Source: CAWKDG01 sp963848355 (GTDB taxonomy: Bacteria; Actinomycetota; Acidimicrobiia; Acidimicrobiales; UBA8190). Taken from it: 64,000 bases of DNA. Of this stretch, positions 26,890-36,118 are shown in pieces; position 1 is the first letter of the stretch; each line of letters starts with the position of its first letter. The notes beneath the pieces are model-generated. The model was given only the letters and a program-made list of their open reading frames with translations. It was not told where the DNA came from and did no database searches. The translations under genes and the position numbers were made by a program. The stretch is taken from positions 372,001 through 436,000 of the forward strand of contig CAWKDG010000001.1 in the NCBI GenBank assembly GCA_963848355.1, written 5' to 3'.

Positions 26890-27801
26890 ATGCCCCCCGT
26901 GCCGGCACCCCTCGAGAAGTCCCGGTCGACATCGCCGCGGTCCGCGGTGCCAGGACCGACTGCGCCCTTCGCCGATCGCGCTCTCACCGCCATGCGGGAA
27001 TACGGTCCTCTCGTCTTCGGCCTCGATCCCTCGGGCGACATCCTTGTCGAGTGGGGCCTGGGCGACAGCGCCGACGGGCTGGAGCGCTTCGTCGACATCG
27101 TCGTCGAAGCATCGGTGGGGACGGTCGGGGCGGTGAAACCGCAAACCGCCTTCTACGAGCGCCACGGCTGGCAGGGCATGAGATGCCTGGCCCGACTGGT
27201 CGACGCCTGTCGTAGCGCTGGGGTCCTCGTCCTTCTCGATGCCAAGCGCGGCGACGTCGGCTCGACCAACGAGGCCTACGCCGAGGCGTACCTGGGCCCC
27301 GACGCGGCCATCTCGGTGGACGCCATCACCATCACCCCCTATCTCGGACTCGCCGCCATGCAACCGATCCTCGACCGGGCCGCGGCCAACGGTGCCGGCG
27401 TCTTCATCGTGACCCGGTCCTCCAACGCCGAAGGGCGTGCCATCCAGGGGGCCCGCCACCCGAGCACGACGACGGTCGAGCACCAGCTGGTGGTGGACAT
27501 CGCCGGCGAGAACCACCGCGTGGCACCGGACTCGGTCGGACCGATCGGGGCCGTGTTCGGCCCGACGCACGGGCCGCCCACCGACTTCGATCTCTCGGTC
27601 ATGAACGGGTTGTTCCTGGCCCCCGGCGTCGGTGCTCAGGGCGCGACCCCGGCGGACGTGGCCGCCTGCTTCGCCTCGTGCCCCGATCGCGTGCTCCCCT
27701 CGGCGTCCCGGTCCTTGCTCTGCGCCGGGCCCGAGCCGTCGCGTCTGCGCGCCGAGGCGCAGGTCCTGGCGGCGGAGCTGCACAGGTTGCTCGGGTCGTA
27801 G
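26890..27801 (+). CDS. pyrF: Orotidine 5'-phosphate decarboxylase, type 2
   Basis: 303 residues, the longer type-2 (actinobacterial/myxobacterial) form. It makes UMP from OMP, the last step of de novo pyrimidine synthesis. The catalytic signature LLDAKRGDVGST, FGLDPSG near the N-terminus and the C-terminal LAPGVGAQG phosphate-binding region are present. The first ~25 residues are low-complexity. No other pyrimidine genes are adjacent. Confidence 0.93.
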   Translation: MPPVPAPLEKSRSTSPRSAVPGPTAPFADRALTAMREYGPLVFGLDPSGDILVEWGLGDSADGLERFVDIVVEASVGTVGAVKPQTAFYERHGWQGMRCLARLVDACRSAGVLVLLDAKRGDVGSTNEAYAEAYLGPDAAISVDAITITPYLGLAAMQPILDRAAANGAGVFIVTRSSNAEGRAIQGARHPSTTTVEHQLVVDIAGENHRVAPDSVGPIGAVFGPTHGPPTDFDLSVMNGLFLAPGVGAQGATPADVAACFASCPDRVLPSASRSLLCAGPEPSRLRAEAQVLAAELHRLLGS

Positions 27802-27835
27802 CGGACGCGTCGATCCGACGAAGGGGAGGACAACA

Positions 27836-28810
27836 ATGGGTCAGGTCAACACCGTGCGCGGTCCGGTCGACGCCGGCGCCCTCGGCCCCACCTTGATGCA
27901 CGAGCACGTCTTCGTACGTTCCCCCGAGGTGGCCTCGAACTGGCCCACCGGCTGGGACCCCACCGTCCGCATCGCCCAGGCCGTCGAGCGCCTGGGGGAG
28001 CTCCACGAGGCGGGGATCGGCACCATCGTCGACCTGACCGTCGTGGGCCTCGGGCGCGACATCGAGTTGGTGCAGAAGGTGGCCGAGCAGGTCGACCTCC
28101 ACATCGTCGTGGCCACCGGCCTCTACACCTACAACGACCTCCCCCACTTCTTCGACTACCGCTCGGGGGCTTTCCGGCCGAGCGGTGTGGACGTGCTCGA
28201 CGAGTACTTCCTCCACGATATCGAAAATGGTATTGCGGGGTCCGGCGTGCATCCGGGCATCCTGAAATGCGCCACCGACGAGCAGGGGCTGACAACCGGC
28301 GTCGAGCGGGTCCTGCGCTCCGTGGCCCGGGTCCACCGTCAGACCGGGCTCCCCATCTCCACCCATACCCACGCCCACTCGAAGCGCGGCCTCGACCAGC
28401 AGCGTGTCTTCACCGAGGAGGGGGTCGACCTCGGGCGCGTGGTCGTCGGACACAGCGGTGACTCCACCGACCTGGCCTACCTCGAAGAGCTCCTCGGCGC
28501 CGGATCCACCCTGGGCATGGACCGTTTCGGCGTCGACGCCTACTGCCCCACCGAGAAGCGCGTCGACACCATCGCCCGACTGTGCGAGGCGGGATGGTCC
28601 GAGCGCCTCGTCATCTCGCACGACGCCGGGTGCCACATGGACTGGTTCGACGACGAGTTCCTGACCCAGGTCCAACCCAACTGGAACTTCATGCACATCA
28701 GCCGCGACGTGCTCCCCATGATGCGAGCCCGAGGCATCTCCGAAGAGCAGATCACCGCCATGATGGTCGAGACCCCCCGGCGGCTCCTCGACCACGGACC
28801 CGGGTACTAG
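27836..28810 (+). CDS. Phosphotriesterase-family metal hydrolase
   Basis: 324 residues of the amidohydrolase superfamily (PTE/php-like). The metal centre is complete: H22 and H24 in HEHVF, bridging K144 in GILKC, a His in STHTHAH, a His in VGHSGD and a terminal Asp in ISHDAG. Relatives include lactonases and phosphotriesterases; the natural substrate here is unknown. AGGGGAGGA 6 nt before the ATG is one of the strongest ribosome sites in the window. Around 28218-28238 the codons GAT ATC GAA AAT GGT ATT are unusually AT-rich for this gene. Confidence 0.85.
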   Translation: MGQVNTVRGPVDAGALGPTLMHEHVFVRSPEVASNWPTGWDPTVRIAQAVERLGELHEAGIGTIVDLTVVGLGRDIELVQKVAEQVDLHIVVATGLYTYNDLPHFFDYRSGAFRPSGVDVLDEYFLHDIENGIAGSGVHPGILKCATDEQGLTTGVERVLRSVARVHRQTGLPISTHTHAHSKRGLDQQRVFTEEGVDLGRVVVGHSGDSTDLAYLEELLGAGSTLGMDRFGVDAYCPTEKRVDTIARLCEAGWSERLVISHDAGCHMDWFDDEFLTQVQPNWNFMHISRDVLPMMRARGISEEQITAMMVETPRRLLDHGPGY

Positions 28811-28852
28811 CCATCGCTCATCGCCGTCGGCTCCCTCGATGACGGGTGGTTC

Positions 28853-30130
28853 GTGATGTGGTCGCCCACTCCACCGGTGCTCCGGCCGATCGGCGTCGGT
28901 GAGCGCCTCGACGCGTCGTTCAAGATCTACGGACGTAATTTCCTGTCGATGGCCAAGGCCGTCCTGGTCGTCGCTGTTCCGGCCGGCATCGTCGAGGCCC
29001 TGATCTCCATCTCGACCGCTCTCCCCAAAGCCACGACCACTCCGAACGCCTTCGGCGTGAGCACTGTCCACTATTCGGCATCGGATCTCTGGACGTTCGG
29101 CGCCGGTGCCCTTCTTCTCCTCGTCATCGTCGAGGTCGCCACCGCCATCGCCACGGCCAGCTGCTACGGCATCGTCGCCAACTCCTACCTCGGTCAGCCG
29201 GTGGAGTGGCGGACGGCCCTCAGGCGCGGCGCCACCCGCTTTCCCTCGATCCTCTGGATCATCCTTCTGACGTTCCTGGCCGTCATTCTCCCCGCGCTCG
29301 GCGTCACCCTCGTCGCCGTGATCTTCGCCGTCGTCCACCTGAAGGTCCTGGCGATCCTCGTGGCCGTGTTCGGGGGCATCGCCTGGATCGCGTACGTCAT
29401 CTGGTTCAACGTCTGCAGCAGTCTCGCCGTCCCCACCCTCATGATCGAGGACATCCGTGGCTGGCAGGCGGTGCGGCGCAGCTTCCGTCTGGTCCGCGGA
29501 ACGTGGTGGTCCGTCTTCGGCACCGAGTTCCTCGCCGGACTGATCGTCGGGGTCTTCGGCGTCGTCATCAGCATCGTCGGCGTCGTGGTGCTCGTCTCGT
29601 CGCACAACGACACCACCGCGTCCGCCGTCGTCGACTTCTTCACCCGCACGGCCACGCTCGTCGTGGCCACGCCGTTCAGCGCCGCCGTTCTCGTCATCAT
29701 CTCGATCGACCTCCGGGTCCGTAAAGAAGGCTTCGACATCCAGCTGCTGGCAACCCACATGGGCATGGCCCCCACCAGCTCGGCCATGTCGTTTCTCCGA
29801 CAACCACCGGCGTACGGCTACCCGCCTCCCGGCTACCCGCCCCAGGGATATCCGCCGCCCCCGCAGGGCTACCCGCCGCCGCAGGGCTACCCGCCGCCGC
29901 AGGGGTATCCACCGCCCCCGCAGGGGTACCCGCCGCCGCAGGGCTATGCGCCCCCACCGCAGCGTTATCCACCGCCGCCGCCCGGGTACCCGCCACCTCC
30001 CCCGCCGGTACCACCGGTGCCTCCCCCGGTGGCGCCGGCGACGGCGCCTCCCGAATGGGGATCAGCGCCACCACCGGTCTTCCCGGCGCCAAACCCCGAT
30101 CCCGACAGCGGTCCGGCCGAGCCGAGGTAG
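28853..30130 (+). CDS. Multi-pass membrane protein (GPDPase-type membrane domain) with Pro/Tyr/Gly repeat tail
   Basis: 425 residues. About six hydrophobic segments lie between residues 35 and 290. The loop VPTLMIEDIRGWQAVRRSFRLV is typical of the DUF7544/glycerophosphodiesterase membrane-domain family. The C-terminal ~110 residues are a disordered tail built from repeated GYPPPQ units (about ten), ending in a Pro-rich acidic tail. Start codons GTG 28853 and ATG 28856 are adjacent and equivalent. It is the first gene of the MoxR cluster; the next gene begins 6 nt after its stop. Function unknown; the tail may mediate protein contacts. Confidence 0.75.
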   Translation: MMWSPTPPVLRPIGVGERLDASFKIYGRNFLSMAKAVLVVAVPAGIVEALISISTALPKATTTPNAFGVSTVHYSASDLWTFGAGALLLLVIVEVATAIATASCYGIVANSYLGQPVEWRTALRRGATRFPSILWIILLTFLAVILPALGVTLVAVIFAVVHLKVLAILVAVFGGIAWIAYVIWFNVCSSLAVPTLMIEDIRGWQAVRRSFRLVRGTWWSVFGTEFLAGLIVGVFGVVISIVGVVVLVSSHNDTTASAVVDFFTRTATLVVATPFSAAVLVIISIDLRVRKEGFDIQLLATHMGMAPTSSAMSFLRQPPAYGYPPPGYPPQGYPPPPQGYPPPQGYPPPQGYPPPPQGYPPPQGYAPPPQRYPPPPPGYPPPPPPVPPVPPPVAPATAPPEWGSAPPPVFPAPNPDPDSGPAEPR

Positions 30131-30136
30131 CGGACG

Positions 30137-30817
30137 GTGCCGGGATCCTCGAGCTTCTCGTCGTCGGCGCGTGACCAGGCCCGGCACATCTTGTCGAAGG
30201 CCCCCTTTCGGAAGGTGCCCTCGCACACCCCCCGCCCCCTGGCCGGGGTGCTCCATGCACTCGGTCGGGCCCTCAATGCCGTTCTCGGCCGTCCCGCCCG
30301 CTGGCTCTACCGGCATCTCCTCGTCCACATCGGCCACGGCTTCCGCTCGACCCTCGGCGGGTGGTGGGTGGTGGTCCTCGGTGTTCTCGCCGTCGGACTC
30401 GGTGTCGCCGTGGGCGTGCTGATCGTCAGACGCCGGGCGCGGATCTCCGCCCGGGAACCGACGACCCGAACGATGGCCGGCGACACAGACGATCCGGGCG
30501 AGATGGAACGACGGGCCGCCGTCGCCGACAGCGCCGGCGACCACGAGACGGCGGTCAGGCTGCGCTTCCGGGCGGGGCTCCTCCGCCTCCAACGCCAGGG
30601 CGTCATCGTCAATCAGGACGCACAGACGGACAGGCAATTGTCGGTGACGTTGCGCTCCTCCACCTTCGACATCCTCGCCGGCCGTCACGAGATGATCGTC
30701 TACGCCGGCGACCGTGCCACCTCTGACGACGCCGAAACAGCCCGCACACAGTGGCCCCGGGTGCTGGTGGAGTCCCGACCGGGCGACGGCGGCGACGTGA
30801 AAGCGAACAATCGGTGA
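30137..30817 (+). CDS. DUF4129-domain membrane protein
   Basis: 226 residues. The N-terminal ~75 residues are basic with the WLYRHLLVHIGHGF region. A single membrane helix lies at about residues 78-98 (WWVVVLGVLAVGLGVAVGVLIV). The cytoplasmic DUF4129 domain follows with AAVADSAGDHETAVRLRFRAGL and VNQDAQTDRQL. The family is a fixed companion of MoxR/DUF58 genes. GTG start; its stop overlaps the start of the DUF4350 gene (GTGA). Confidence 0.78.
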   Translation: MPGSSSFSSSARDQARHILSKAPFRKVPSHTPRPLAGVLHALGRALNAVLGRPARWLYRHLLVHIGHGFRSTLGGWWVVVLGVLAVGLGVAVGVLIVRRRARISAREPTTRTMAGDTDDPGEMERRAAVADSAGDHETAVRLRFRAGLLRLQRQGVIVNQDAQTDRQLSVTLRSSTFDILAGRHEMIVYAGDRATSDDAETARTQWPRVLVESRPGDGGDVKANNR

Positions 30818-32031
30818 CGCCTCCGGCGACGCCACCGGGCCTGTCCCCACCCCCTCCGTCGGCCACCGAGCGCTGGCGGAGCATCCCCCTCGGTTGGCGC
30901 GTCGTGCTCGCCGTGCTCGCGGCCGTCGCCGGCGTCGAGCTCGCATCCTCGACGATCACCGGACTCGGCAGCAGCGGGAGTGGCGCCTCGGGACCGTCGT
31001 CCTCCTACGACACCTCATCGTCGGGGACCGGGGCGATGGCGCAATTGCTGACCGAGCGCGGTCACACGATCGACCGGTTGACCACCTCCCTCGGCGGGAC
31101 GGTGTTGCCGCCGCGCAGCACCGTGTTCGTCCTCGATCCCACATCGTGGAACCCGGCCGACACCCACGCCCTGGACCACGCACTGGCGCAAGGGGACCGG
31201 GTCGTCCTGGGCGGGCGTCCGCCGGCACGCGGCGTCCTGCGCTCTCTTCTCGATGGCGCGACGGCACCGGCGTGGCGAACGGCGCCGGCAGGGACATCAC
31301 ATCCCGTGGCCGATCTACCCGAGGTGGCCGGTGTCCACACCGTGACGGGGACGGGACAGGGGAGCTTCGCCCCCTCCATGGCCGGCACGGGAGGAGCGCA
31401 ACCGCTTCTCCAGGGGCCCGGGGGTGTTCTGGCCGTCGTGGCCGACGGGCGCGGATCCCTCGTCCTGCTGGCGTCGTCGTCACCGCTGCACAACGGCTCG
31501 CTCGGACAGGCCGACAACGCCGCGCTGGCGTTGGACCTCGTCGCCCCGGGGTCACCTGTGGTCTTCGACGAGTACGACCACGGCTTCGGACGCCCGGGCA
31601 CCGGCCTCGCCGGCCTGCCGGCGTCGTGGCGGTGGGGCCTCGGCATCGCGCTCCTGGCCATCTTCGTGTGGATCCTCTCGGCGTCACGTCGTTTCGGCCC
31701 CCCCGACGAACCGGGTCGACTCACGGTCCCGCCCCGCGTCGGCTACGTCGACGCCATGGCCACGTTGCTCTCGACGCGACCGACGGGCCAGGTGGTGGAG
31801 GCGGTCGCCCCCGTGCGTCTCGAAGCCCGACGACGACTGTGCCGCCGGCTCGGTGTACCGGTCGATGCGCCCGACGACGTCCTGGCCACCCGCCTCTCCG
31901 GCGGTGCGGATGTCACCGGACTGCCGGAAGGGCTGGCCGACACCGTACTGCGCCCGCCGGGCTCGGCCGACGACGTGGTGGCGGTGGGCAGGGCGTTGTC
32001 AGAGCTCGATGGGAAGGGCCGAAATCGATGA
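30814..32031 (+). CDS. DUF4350-domain membrane protein
   Basis: 405 residues. One N-terminal membrane helix (about 26-46) leads into an extracytoplasmic DUF4350 domain of GATase-like fold (TSSSGTGAMAQLLTERGHTI, VFDEYDHGFG). A second helix follows (about 272-290, WGLGIALLAIFVWIL), then a cytoplasmic tail. The GTG start overlaps the upstream stop by 4 bp. The MoxR ATPase starts 10 nt downstream, so the genes are one transcription unit. Confidence 0.8.
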   Translation: MTPPATPPGLSPPPPSATERWRSIPLGWRVVLAVLAAVAGVELASSTITGLGSSGSGASGPSSSYDTSSSGTGAMAQLLTERGHTIDRLTTSLGGTVLPPRSTVFVLDPTSWNPADTHALDHALAQGDRVVLGGRPPARGVLRSLLDGATAPAWRTAPAGTSHPVADLPEVAGVHTVTGTGQGSFAPSMAGTGGAQPLLQGPGGVLAVVADGRGSLVLLASSSPLHNGSLGQADNAALALDLVAPGSPVVFDEYDHGFGRPGTGLAGLPASWRWGLGIALLAIFVWILSASRRFGPPDEPGRLTVPPRVGYVDAMATLLSTRPTGQVVEAVAPVRLEARRRLCRRLGVPVDAPDDVLATRLSGGADVTGLPEGLADTVLRPPGSADDVVAVGRALSELDGKGRNR

Positions 32032-32041
32032 GAATCCCACG

Positions 32042-33019
32042 ATGACCGAACCGCCCCCTCCCCCGCCGCCCGCACCGGGCCCCGGCTCGCTGGCCCAGCT
32101 CCGGGTGGCCGTCAACGAACAGGTGGCCAAGGTGGTGGTGGGGCAGACGTCGCTGGTGGACGCCACCCTCGCCGCCATCGCCGTCGGCGGCCACCTCCTC
32201 CTGCGGGGACCGCCCGGGGTGGCCAAGACCCTTCTCGCCTCGGCCGTGGCCCGGGCGACCGCCCTCGACTCGCGCCGGGTGCAGTTCACCCCCGACATGC
32301 TTCCTTCGGACGTGACGGGGACTCTCGTCCTCCGGGGATCGGAGCTGGCCTTTCGGGCCGGACCTGTCTTCACCAACCTGCTCCTGGCCGACGAGATCAA
32401 CCGGACACCACCCAAGACGCAGGCCGCCCTCCTCGAGGCCATGCAGGAGGGGCAGGTCACGGTGGACGGCGTCGCCCACCCGCTCCCTCAGCCGTTCACC
32501 GTCCTGGCCACCTTGAACCCGATCGAGTACGAGGGCACGTATCCCCTCCCCGAAGCGCAGCTCGACCGCTTCCTGATGCAGCTGACGGTGGGGTATCCGG
32601 TGGCCCAGGACGAAGAGGCGCTCCTGCGGCTGCGCCACGTCGGGGTCTCCCCGGCGACCCTCGCCGACGTCCAGCCCGTGGCAAGCACCGAGCAGCTCAT
32701 CGCCGCCCGTGCCGAGGTCGACGCCGTCACCGTCAGCGATCCCGTCGTCGCCTACGTCGCCGCCGTGATCCGTCGCACCCGAGAGCTGCCGGCCGTCGTC
32801 CTCGGCGCCAGTCCCCGCGCCGGCGTCCACCTCCTGGCCGCGTCACGGGCCTGGGCGTGCCTCAACGGACGCACGTACGTCGTCCCCGACGACGTCGCAT
32901 CACTGGTCATCCCGGTTCTGCACCACCGCCTCATCCTCTCGCCCGAGGCCGAGCTCGACCGCTTCACCGCCGAGCAGGCCCTCCAGTCGGTGCTCTCGAC
33001 CGTGCCCGTCCCCCGTTGA
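32042..33019 (+). CDS. MoxR-type AAA+ ATPase
   Basis: 325 residues. Walker A GPPGVAKT (K62), Walker B LLLADEINR, the MoxR sensor region LATLNPIEYEGTYPLPEAQLDRF and the C-terminal lid with VLGASPRAG are intact. MoxR ATPases act as chaperones that activate partner complexes carrying von Willebrand factor A domains, here the DUF58 protein just downstream. The first 17 residues are Pro-rich. Its stop codon overlaps the proposed TTG start of the DUF58 gene. Confidence 0.92.
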   Translation: MTEPPPPPPPAPGPGSLAQLRVAVNEQVAKVVVGQTSLVDATLAAIAVGGHLLLRGPPGVAKTLLASAVARATALDSRRVQFTPDMLPSDVTGTLVLRGSELAFRAGPVFTNLLLADEINRTPPKTQAALLEAMQEGQVTVDGVAHPLPQPFTVLATLNPIEYEGTYPLPEAQLDRFLMQLTVGYPVAQDEEALLRLRHVGVSPATLADVQPVASTEQLIAARAEVDAVTVSDPVVAYVAAVIRRTRELPAVVLGASPRAGVHLLAASRAWACLNGRTYVVPDDVASLVIPVLHHRLILSPEAELDRFTAEQALQSVLSTVPVPR

Positions 33020-34329
33020 CGCCGGCGAGCGATCCCGCAGCGGGCGGCGTCCGGACACGCCGCGTCGGCGGGGCCCGGCCCACACGGGCGGCGGCCGTCG
33101 CCATCGCCCTGACGGCGCTGGTCACGCTGATCCTCCCGGTCGGCGTCGTCGTCCCCTGCCTGCTCGTGGCGGCGCTGGCGGGAATCGTCGTCGTCGATCT
33201 CGTCGTCGCCGGCCGGATGCACCCCGAGGCGACGCGCACGAAGACACCCACCCTCGCTCTACGCGTGGCTGTCCCGTACGCACTGGACGTCCCGGTCCGG
33301 TCGGCCCGGTCGGTGCGCCTGCGCCAACCGACCCCACCGGAGCTGTCGGTCGAACCGAACGACGTCACCGGCACCGCGCTCGAGGGCGAACTGACGGGCC
33401 TGCACCGCGGCGTCCACCGGCTGCCCCCGGCCGTCGTCCGGGTGACAGGGCCGATCGGTCTCGGATCGCGCGATCATCGGGTCGCCGGCGACGAGGACGT
33501 GACGGTCTTCCCCGACCTTCCGAAGGCACGCCGGTTGGCGGCGGCGCGCAAGCAGGGCCGAGCCAGCGACGAGGGGCGGATCCGCAGCCGCCTCGGCATC
33601 GGCACCGAGCTCGAGAGCATCCGCGAGTACTCCCCCGACGACGACGTCCGCCAGATCAACTGGGTGGCCAGTGCCCGCGTGGGCCGGGCCATGTCCAACC
33701 AGTACCGCGTGGACGAGAACCGCGACCTCGTGTGCGTCGTCGACACCGGTCGGCTGATGGCGTCGCCGGTCGGGCCCGTCACCCGCCTCGACGTGGCCCT
33801 CGACGCCGTGGCCACGCTGGCGGTGGCGGCCGAGGACGCCGGCGACCGAGTGGGCGCTCTGTCCTTCGCCGCCGCCGTCACCCGGCAGATGAGCCCCCGG
33901 CGCCGGGGGGCGGAGGCCGTCGTCCGCTCCCTGTTCGATCTCGAGCCCACCGAGGTGGAGAGCGACTACGACCGGGCCTTCATCGCCCTGGGCCGTCACA
34001 AGCGGGCTCTCATCGCCCTGTTCACCGACCTCGTCGACGAGTCAGCATCACGCTCCCTGCTGGCATCGTGCCCGGTCCTCGTCCGCCACCACGCCGTGCT
34101 GATCGCCACATGCCGTGACCCCGACCTGACGGCGGCCGTCTCGGACCGGCCGCACGACGTCCGCGACGTCCTGCGGTCCTCCGTGGCCCTCGACCTCCTC
34201 GCCAGCCGCCGTCGCACGACGAGCCTGCTGCGGTCCATGGGGGCGACGGTGGTCGAAGCGCCGTCCCAGACGCTCGGTGCCGCCTGTGTCCACGCCTATC
34301 TGATGCTCAAGCAGCGGGCGCGGCTGTAG
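33016..34329 (+). CDS. DUF58 (von Willebrand A-like) protein
   Basis: 437 residues. Two close membrane helices near the N-terminus (about 20-60) are followed by a beta-rich region. The DUF58 signature IGTELESIREYSPDDDVRQI and a vWA-like domain come next (LVCVVDTGRLM, ALIALFTDLVD). The start is a TTG overlapping the MoxR stop (TTGA); I find no ATG or GTG in frame closer to the conserved N-terminus. It is the presumed client of the MoxR ATPase. It converges on the spoIIM-like gene. Confidence 0.82.
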   Translation: MTPASDPAAGGVRTRRVGGARPTRAAAVAIALTALVTLILPVGVVVPCLLVAALAGIVVVDLVVAGRMHPEATRTKTPTLALRVAVPYALDVPVRSARSVRLRQPTPPELSVEPNDVTGTALEGELTGLHRGVHRLPPAVVRVTGPIGLGSRDHRVAGDEDVTVFPDLPKARRLAAARKQGRASDEGRIRSRLGIGTELESIREYSPDDDVRQINWVASARVGRAMSNQYRVDENRDLVCVVDTGRLMASPVGPVTRLDVALDAVATLAVAAEDAGDRVGALSFAAAVTRQMSPRRRGAEAVVRSLFDLEPTEVESDYDRAFIALGRHKRALIALFTDLVDESASRSLLASCPVLVRHHAVLIATCRDPDLTAAVSDRPHDVRDVLRSSVALDLLASRRRTTSLLRSMGATVVEAPSQTLGAACVHAYLMLKQRARL

Positions 34330-35293
34330 CGGTGGTGGGCCCGGGGGACGGCGCGTTCCCGCGGAAGATCACCATGGCCCAGAAGGTGCCCGCCAGGGCG
34401 GCACCGACCAGGACGGCGGGGACCGTGGGCAGGTTCCACGGTGTGATAAAGCCCTCGGTGAGCCCGGCCACCACCAGGAAGATCATGGTGCCGAGGATGC
34501 AGGCCCCGATGACGGGGACGAGTCGGCCGAGGGCATCGGCGCGGGTCCGACGCTCGGGGTCGATCAGGGCCCGGGCGATGGCCAGGCCGGCACCGCCGGC
34601 CAGTGAGATGCACGACAACTCCAACAGGCCGTGGGGGACGATCAGGCGCACGAACTCGTCGAACCCTCCGCCGCGCCATTCGAAGGCGCCCAGTACTCCG
34701 AGGAGGGCCCCGTTGTAGGCGAGGGAGTACACGGTGAGCACGCCGAAGGTGAACCCGCCGGCGAGCGCCAGGAAGGCCACCTCGATGTTGTTGGTGAAGA
34801 TGCTGACGGCCAGTCCCGCCCGCGCCGGCACGGAGATCCCGTAGAAGCCGCCGTGTGACGGATGGCCGGTGACGTGAAAACCGGCGGGCAGGATGCCGAT
34901 GGCGGAGGACGGGTCGGCCAGCGCCCACACGGCGCCGAGGGCCGTACAGCCCAACATCACGGCGGCGGCGATCCCCACGCACCTCATGTTCTGACGGATG
35001 CGCCGCCACAGTCCGTGCGAGAGGAACTCCCCCGGGGTCTCGTCGCGTTCGGCCCGGCTGTACACGACGCCGTAGGCCGATGCCACGAGCGCCTGCAGTC
35101 GCAGTGTGCCCGCCGTGTCGGGATACGAGCGCCGGGCGACGGCCAGATCGGCCGCCGCCGAGCGGTACAGGGTCCCGAGCCTCCGCAGTTCATCGGGACC
35201 CAACCTGCTCCCGGCGATGCCGGCGCGGCCCAGAAGACCTTCGAGCTCCGACCACTCGTCTGACCTCTCGGCCAAGAATCGTTCTAGTTTCAT
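34307..35293 (-). CDS. SpoIIM-family (stage II sporulation protein M) membrane protein
   Basis: 328 residues. A soluble helical N-terminus (ERFLAERSDEWSELEGLL) precedes about six membrane helices. FITNNIEVAFLALAGG-type and AFEWRGGGFDEFVRLIVPHGLLEL blocks identify the SpoIIM family. In non-sporulating actinobacteria these proteins accompany MoxR/DUF58/RDD genes and a sporulation role is not implied. The ATG at 35293 lies only 3 bp from the divergent RDD start. AGGG 7 nt upstream may be its ribosome site, so its transcript begins inside the RDD gene. The 3' end overlaps DUF58 by 23 bp. Confidence 0.83.
   Translation of the reverse strand: MKLERFLAERSDEWSELEGLLGRAGIAGSRLGPDELRRLGTLYRSAAADLAVARRSYPDTAGTLRLQALVASAYGVVYSRAERDETPGEFLSHGLWRRIRQNMRCVGIAAAVMLGCTALGAVWALADPSSAIGILPAGFHVTGHPSHGGFYGISVPARAGLAVSIFTNNIEVAFLALAGGFTFGVLTVYSLAYNGALLGVLGAFEWRGGGFDEFVRLIVPHGLLELSCISLAGGAGLAIARALIDPERRTRADALGRLVPVIGACILGTMIFLVVAGLTEGFITPWNLPTVPAVLVGAALAGTFWAMVIFRGNAPSPGPTTATAAPAA
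35285..35290 (+). promoter_or_regulatory. -10 element of RDD gene (leaderless)
   Basis: TAGTTT ends 6 nt before the GTG at 35297 and lies inside the first codons of the opposite spoIIM-like gene. Confidence 0.5.
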
Positions 35294-35296
35294 GAG

Positions 35297-36115
35297 GTGA
35301 CCCTGGAGGACCGGTACGTTACTCCCACACCCGAAGGCGTCTCGCTCGACACCGTCCTGGCCGGTCTCGGGTCGCGCTTCGCCGCTTTCGTCCTCGACCT
35401 GGTCCTGCAGGTCGCCTTCTTCGCTGTCGTCGCCGCCGTCGTCGGCGTCGCCCTCCACAACGGAGGAGAGACCTCCGGCCTCATCGCCACCGGCATCCTC
35501 GCCCTCGTCTTCCTCCTCGACTTCATCGGCTACTTCATCATCTGCGAGATGCTGTGGTCGGGACGTTCGGTGGGCAAGCGGGCGGCGGGGACCCGGGTCG
35601 TCCGCGTCGGCGGTGCACCGGTGGGGTTCTGGTCGAGCTTGCTGCGCAACGTCATGCGTCTCATCGACATGCTGCCGGGCACCTTCTATCTGGTGGGCAG
35701 CGTCCTCATCCTCTCGACCTCGAAGAACCAGCGGTTGGGCGATCTCCTCGGCAACACGGTGGTCATCCGCGAACGCCAGGCGGCCATGACCCTGCAACGA
35801 GGCACGGCCTTCAGCGATCCCGGGCAGTGGATGGCCGCCGGCGGCCCCGTTCCCGGGTGGGCACCGGGGCCCTCCGGCGCCCCCGCCCTCCCGCCCGAGC
35901 TCGCCCACTGGGACGTGAGCGCGGTGACCGAGCAGGAGCTCACCCTCGTGCGGACCTTCCTGGCCAACCGGTGGGGATACACGCCCGAAGCCCGCAGCGC
36001 TCTGGCGCTGCAGCTGGCCGACCGGCTGTGGCCACTCGTCGCCGGGCCCGTCACCGCCCCGCCCCCGGAGCAGTTCCTCGAAGCGGTCCTGATGGTGAAG
36101 TCCGCCCGGGGATGA
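35297..36115 (+). CDS. RDD-family membrane protein
   Basis: 272 residues. The RDD domain covers about residues 15-150: GSRFAAFVLDLVLQ in helix 1 (conserved R and D), a second helix around LIATGILALVFLLDFIGYFII, then GRSVGKRAAGTRVV and a third helix. The C-terminal ~100 residues are soluble and of unknown role. RDD proteins are linked to transport or membrane assembly in MoxR clusters. GTG start fixed by the hexamer 6 nt upstream. Confidence 0.83.
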   Translation: MTLEDRYVTPTPEGVSLDTVLAGLGSRFAAFVLDLVLQVAFFAVVAAVVGVALHNGGETSGLIATGILALVFLLDFIGYFIICEMLWSGRSVGKRAAGTRVVRVGGAPVGFWSSLLRNVMRLIDMLPGTFYLVGSVLILSTSKNQRLGDLLGNTVVIRERQAAMTLQRGTAFSDPGQWMAAGGPVPGWAPGPSGAPALPPELAHWDVSAVTEQELTLVRTFLANRWGYTPEARSALALQLADRLWPLVAGPVTAPPPEQFLEAVLMVKSARG

Positions 36116-36118
36116 CGG

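Noticed and set aside
34307..35293. SpoIIM as evidence of sporulation
   Set aside because: SpoIIM-family proteins accompany MoxR/RDD clusters in many non-sporulating actinobacteria; no other sporulation gene is present.
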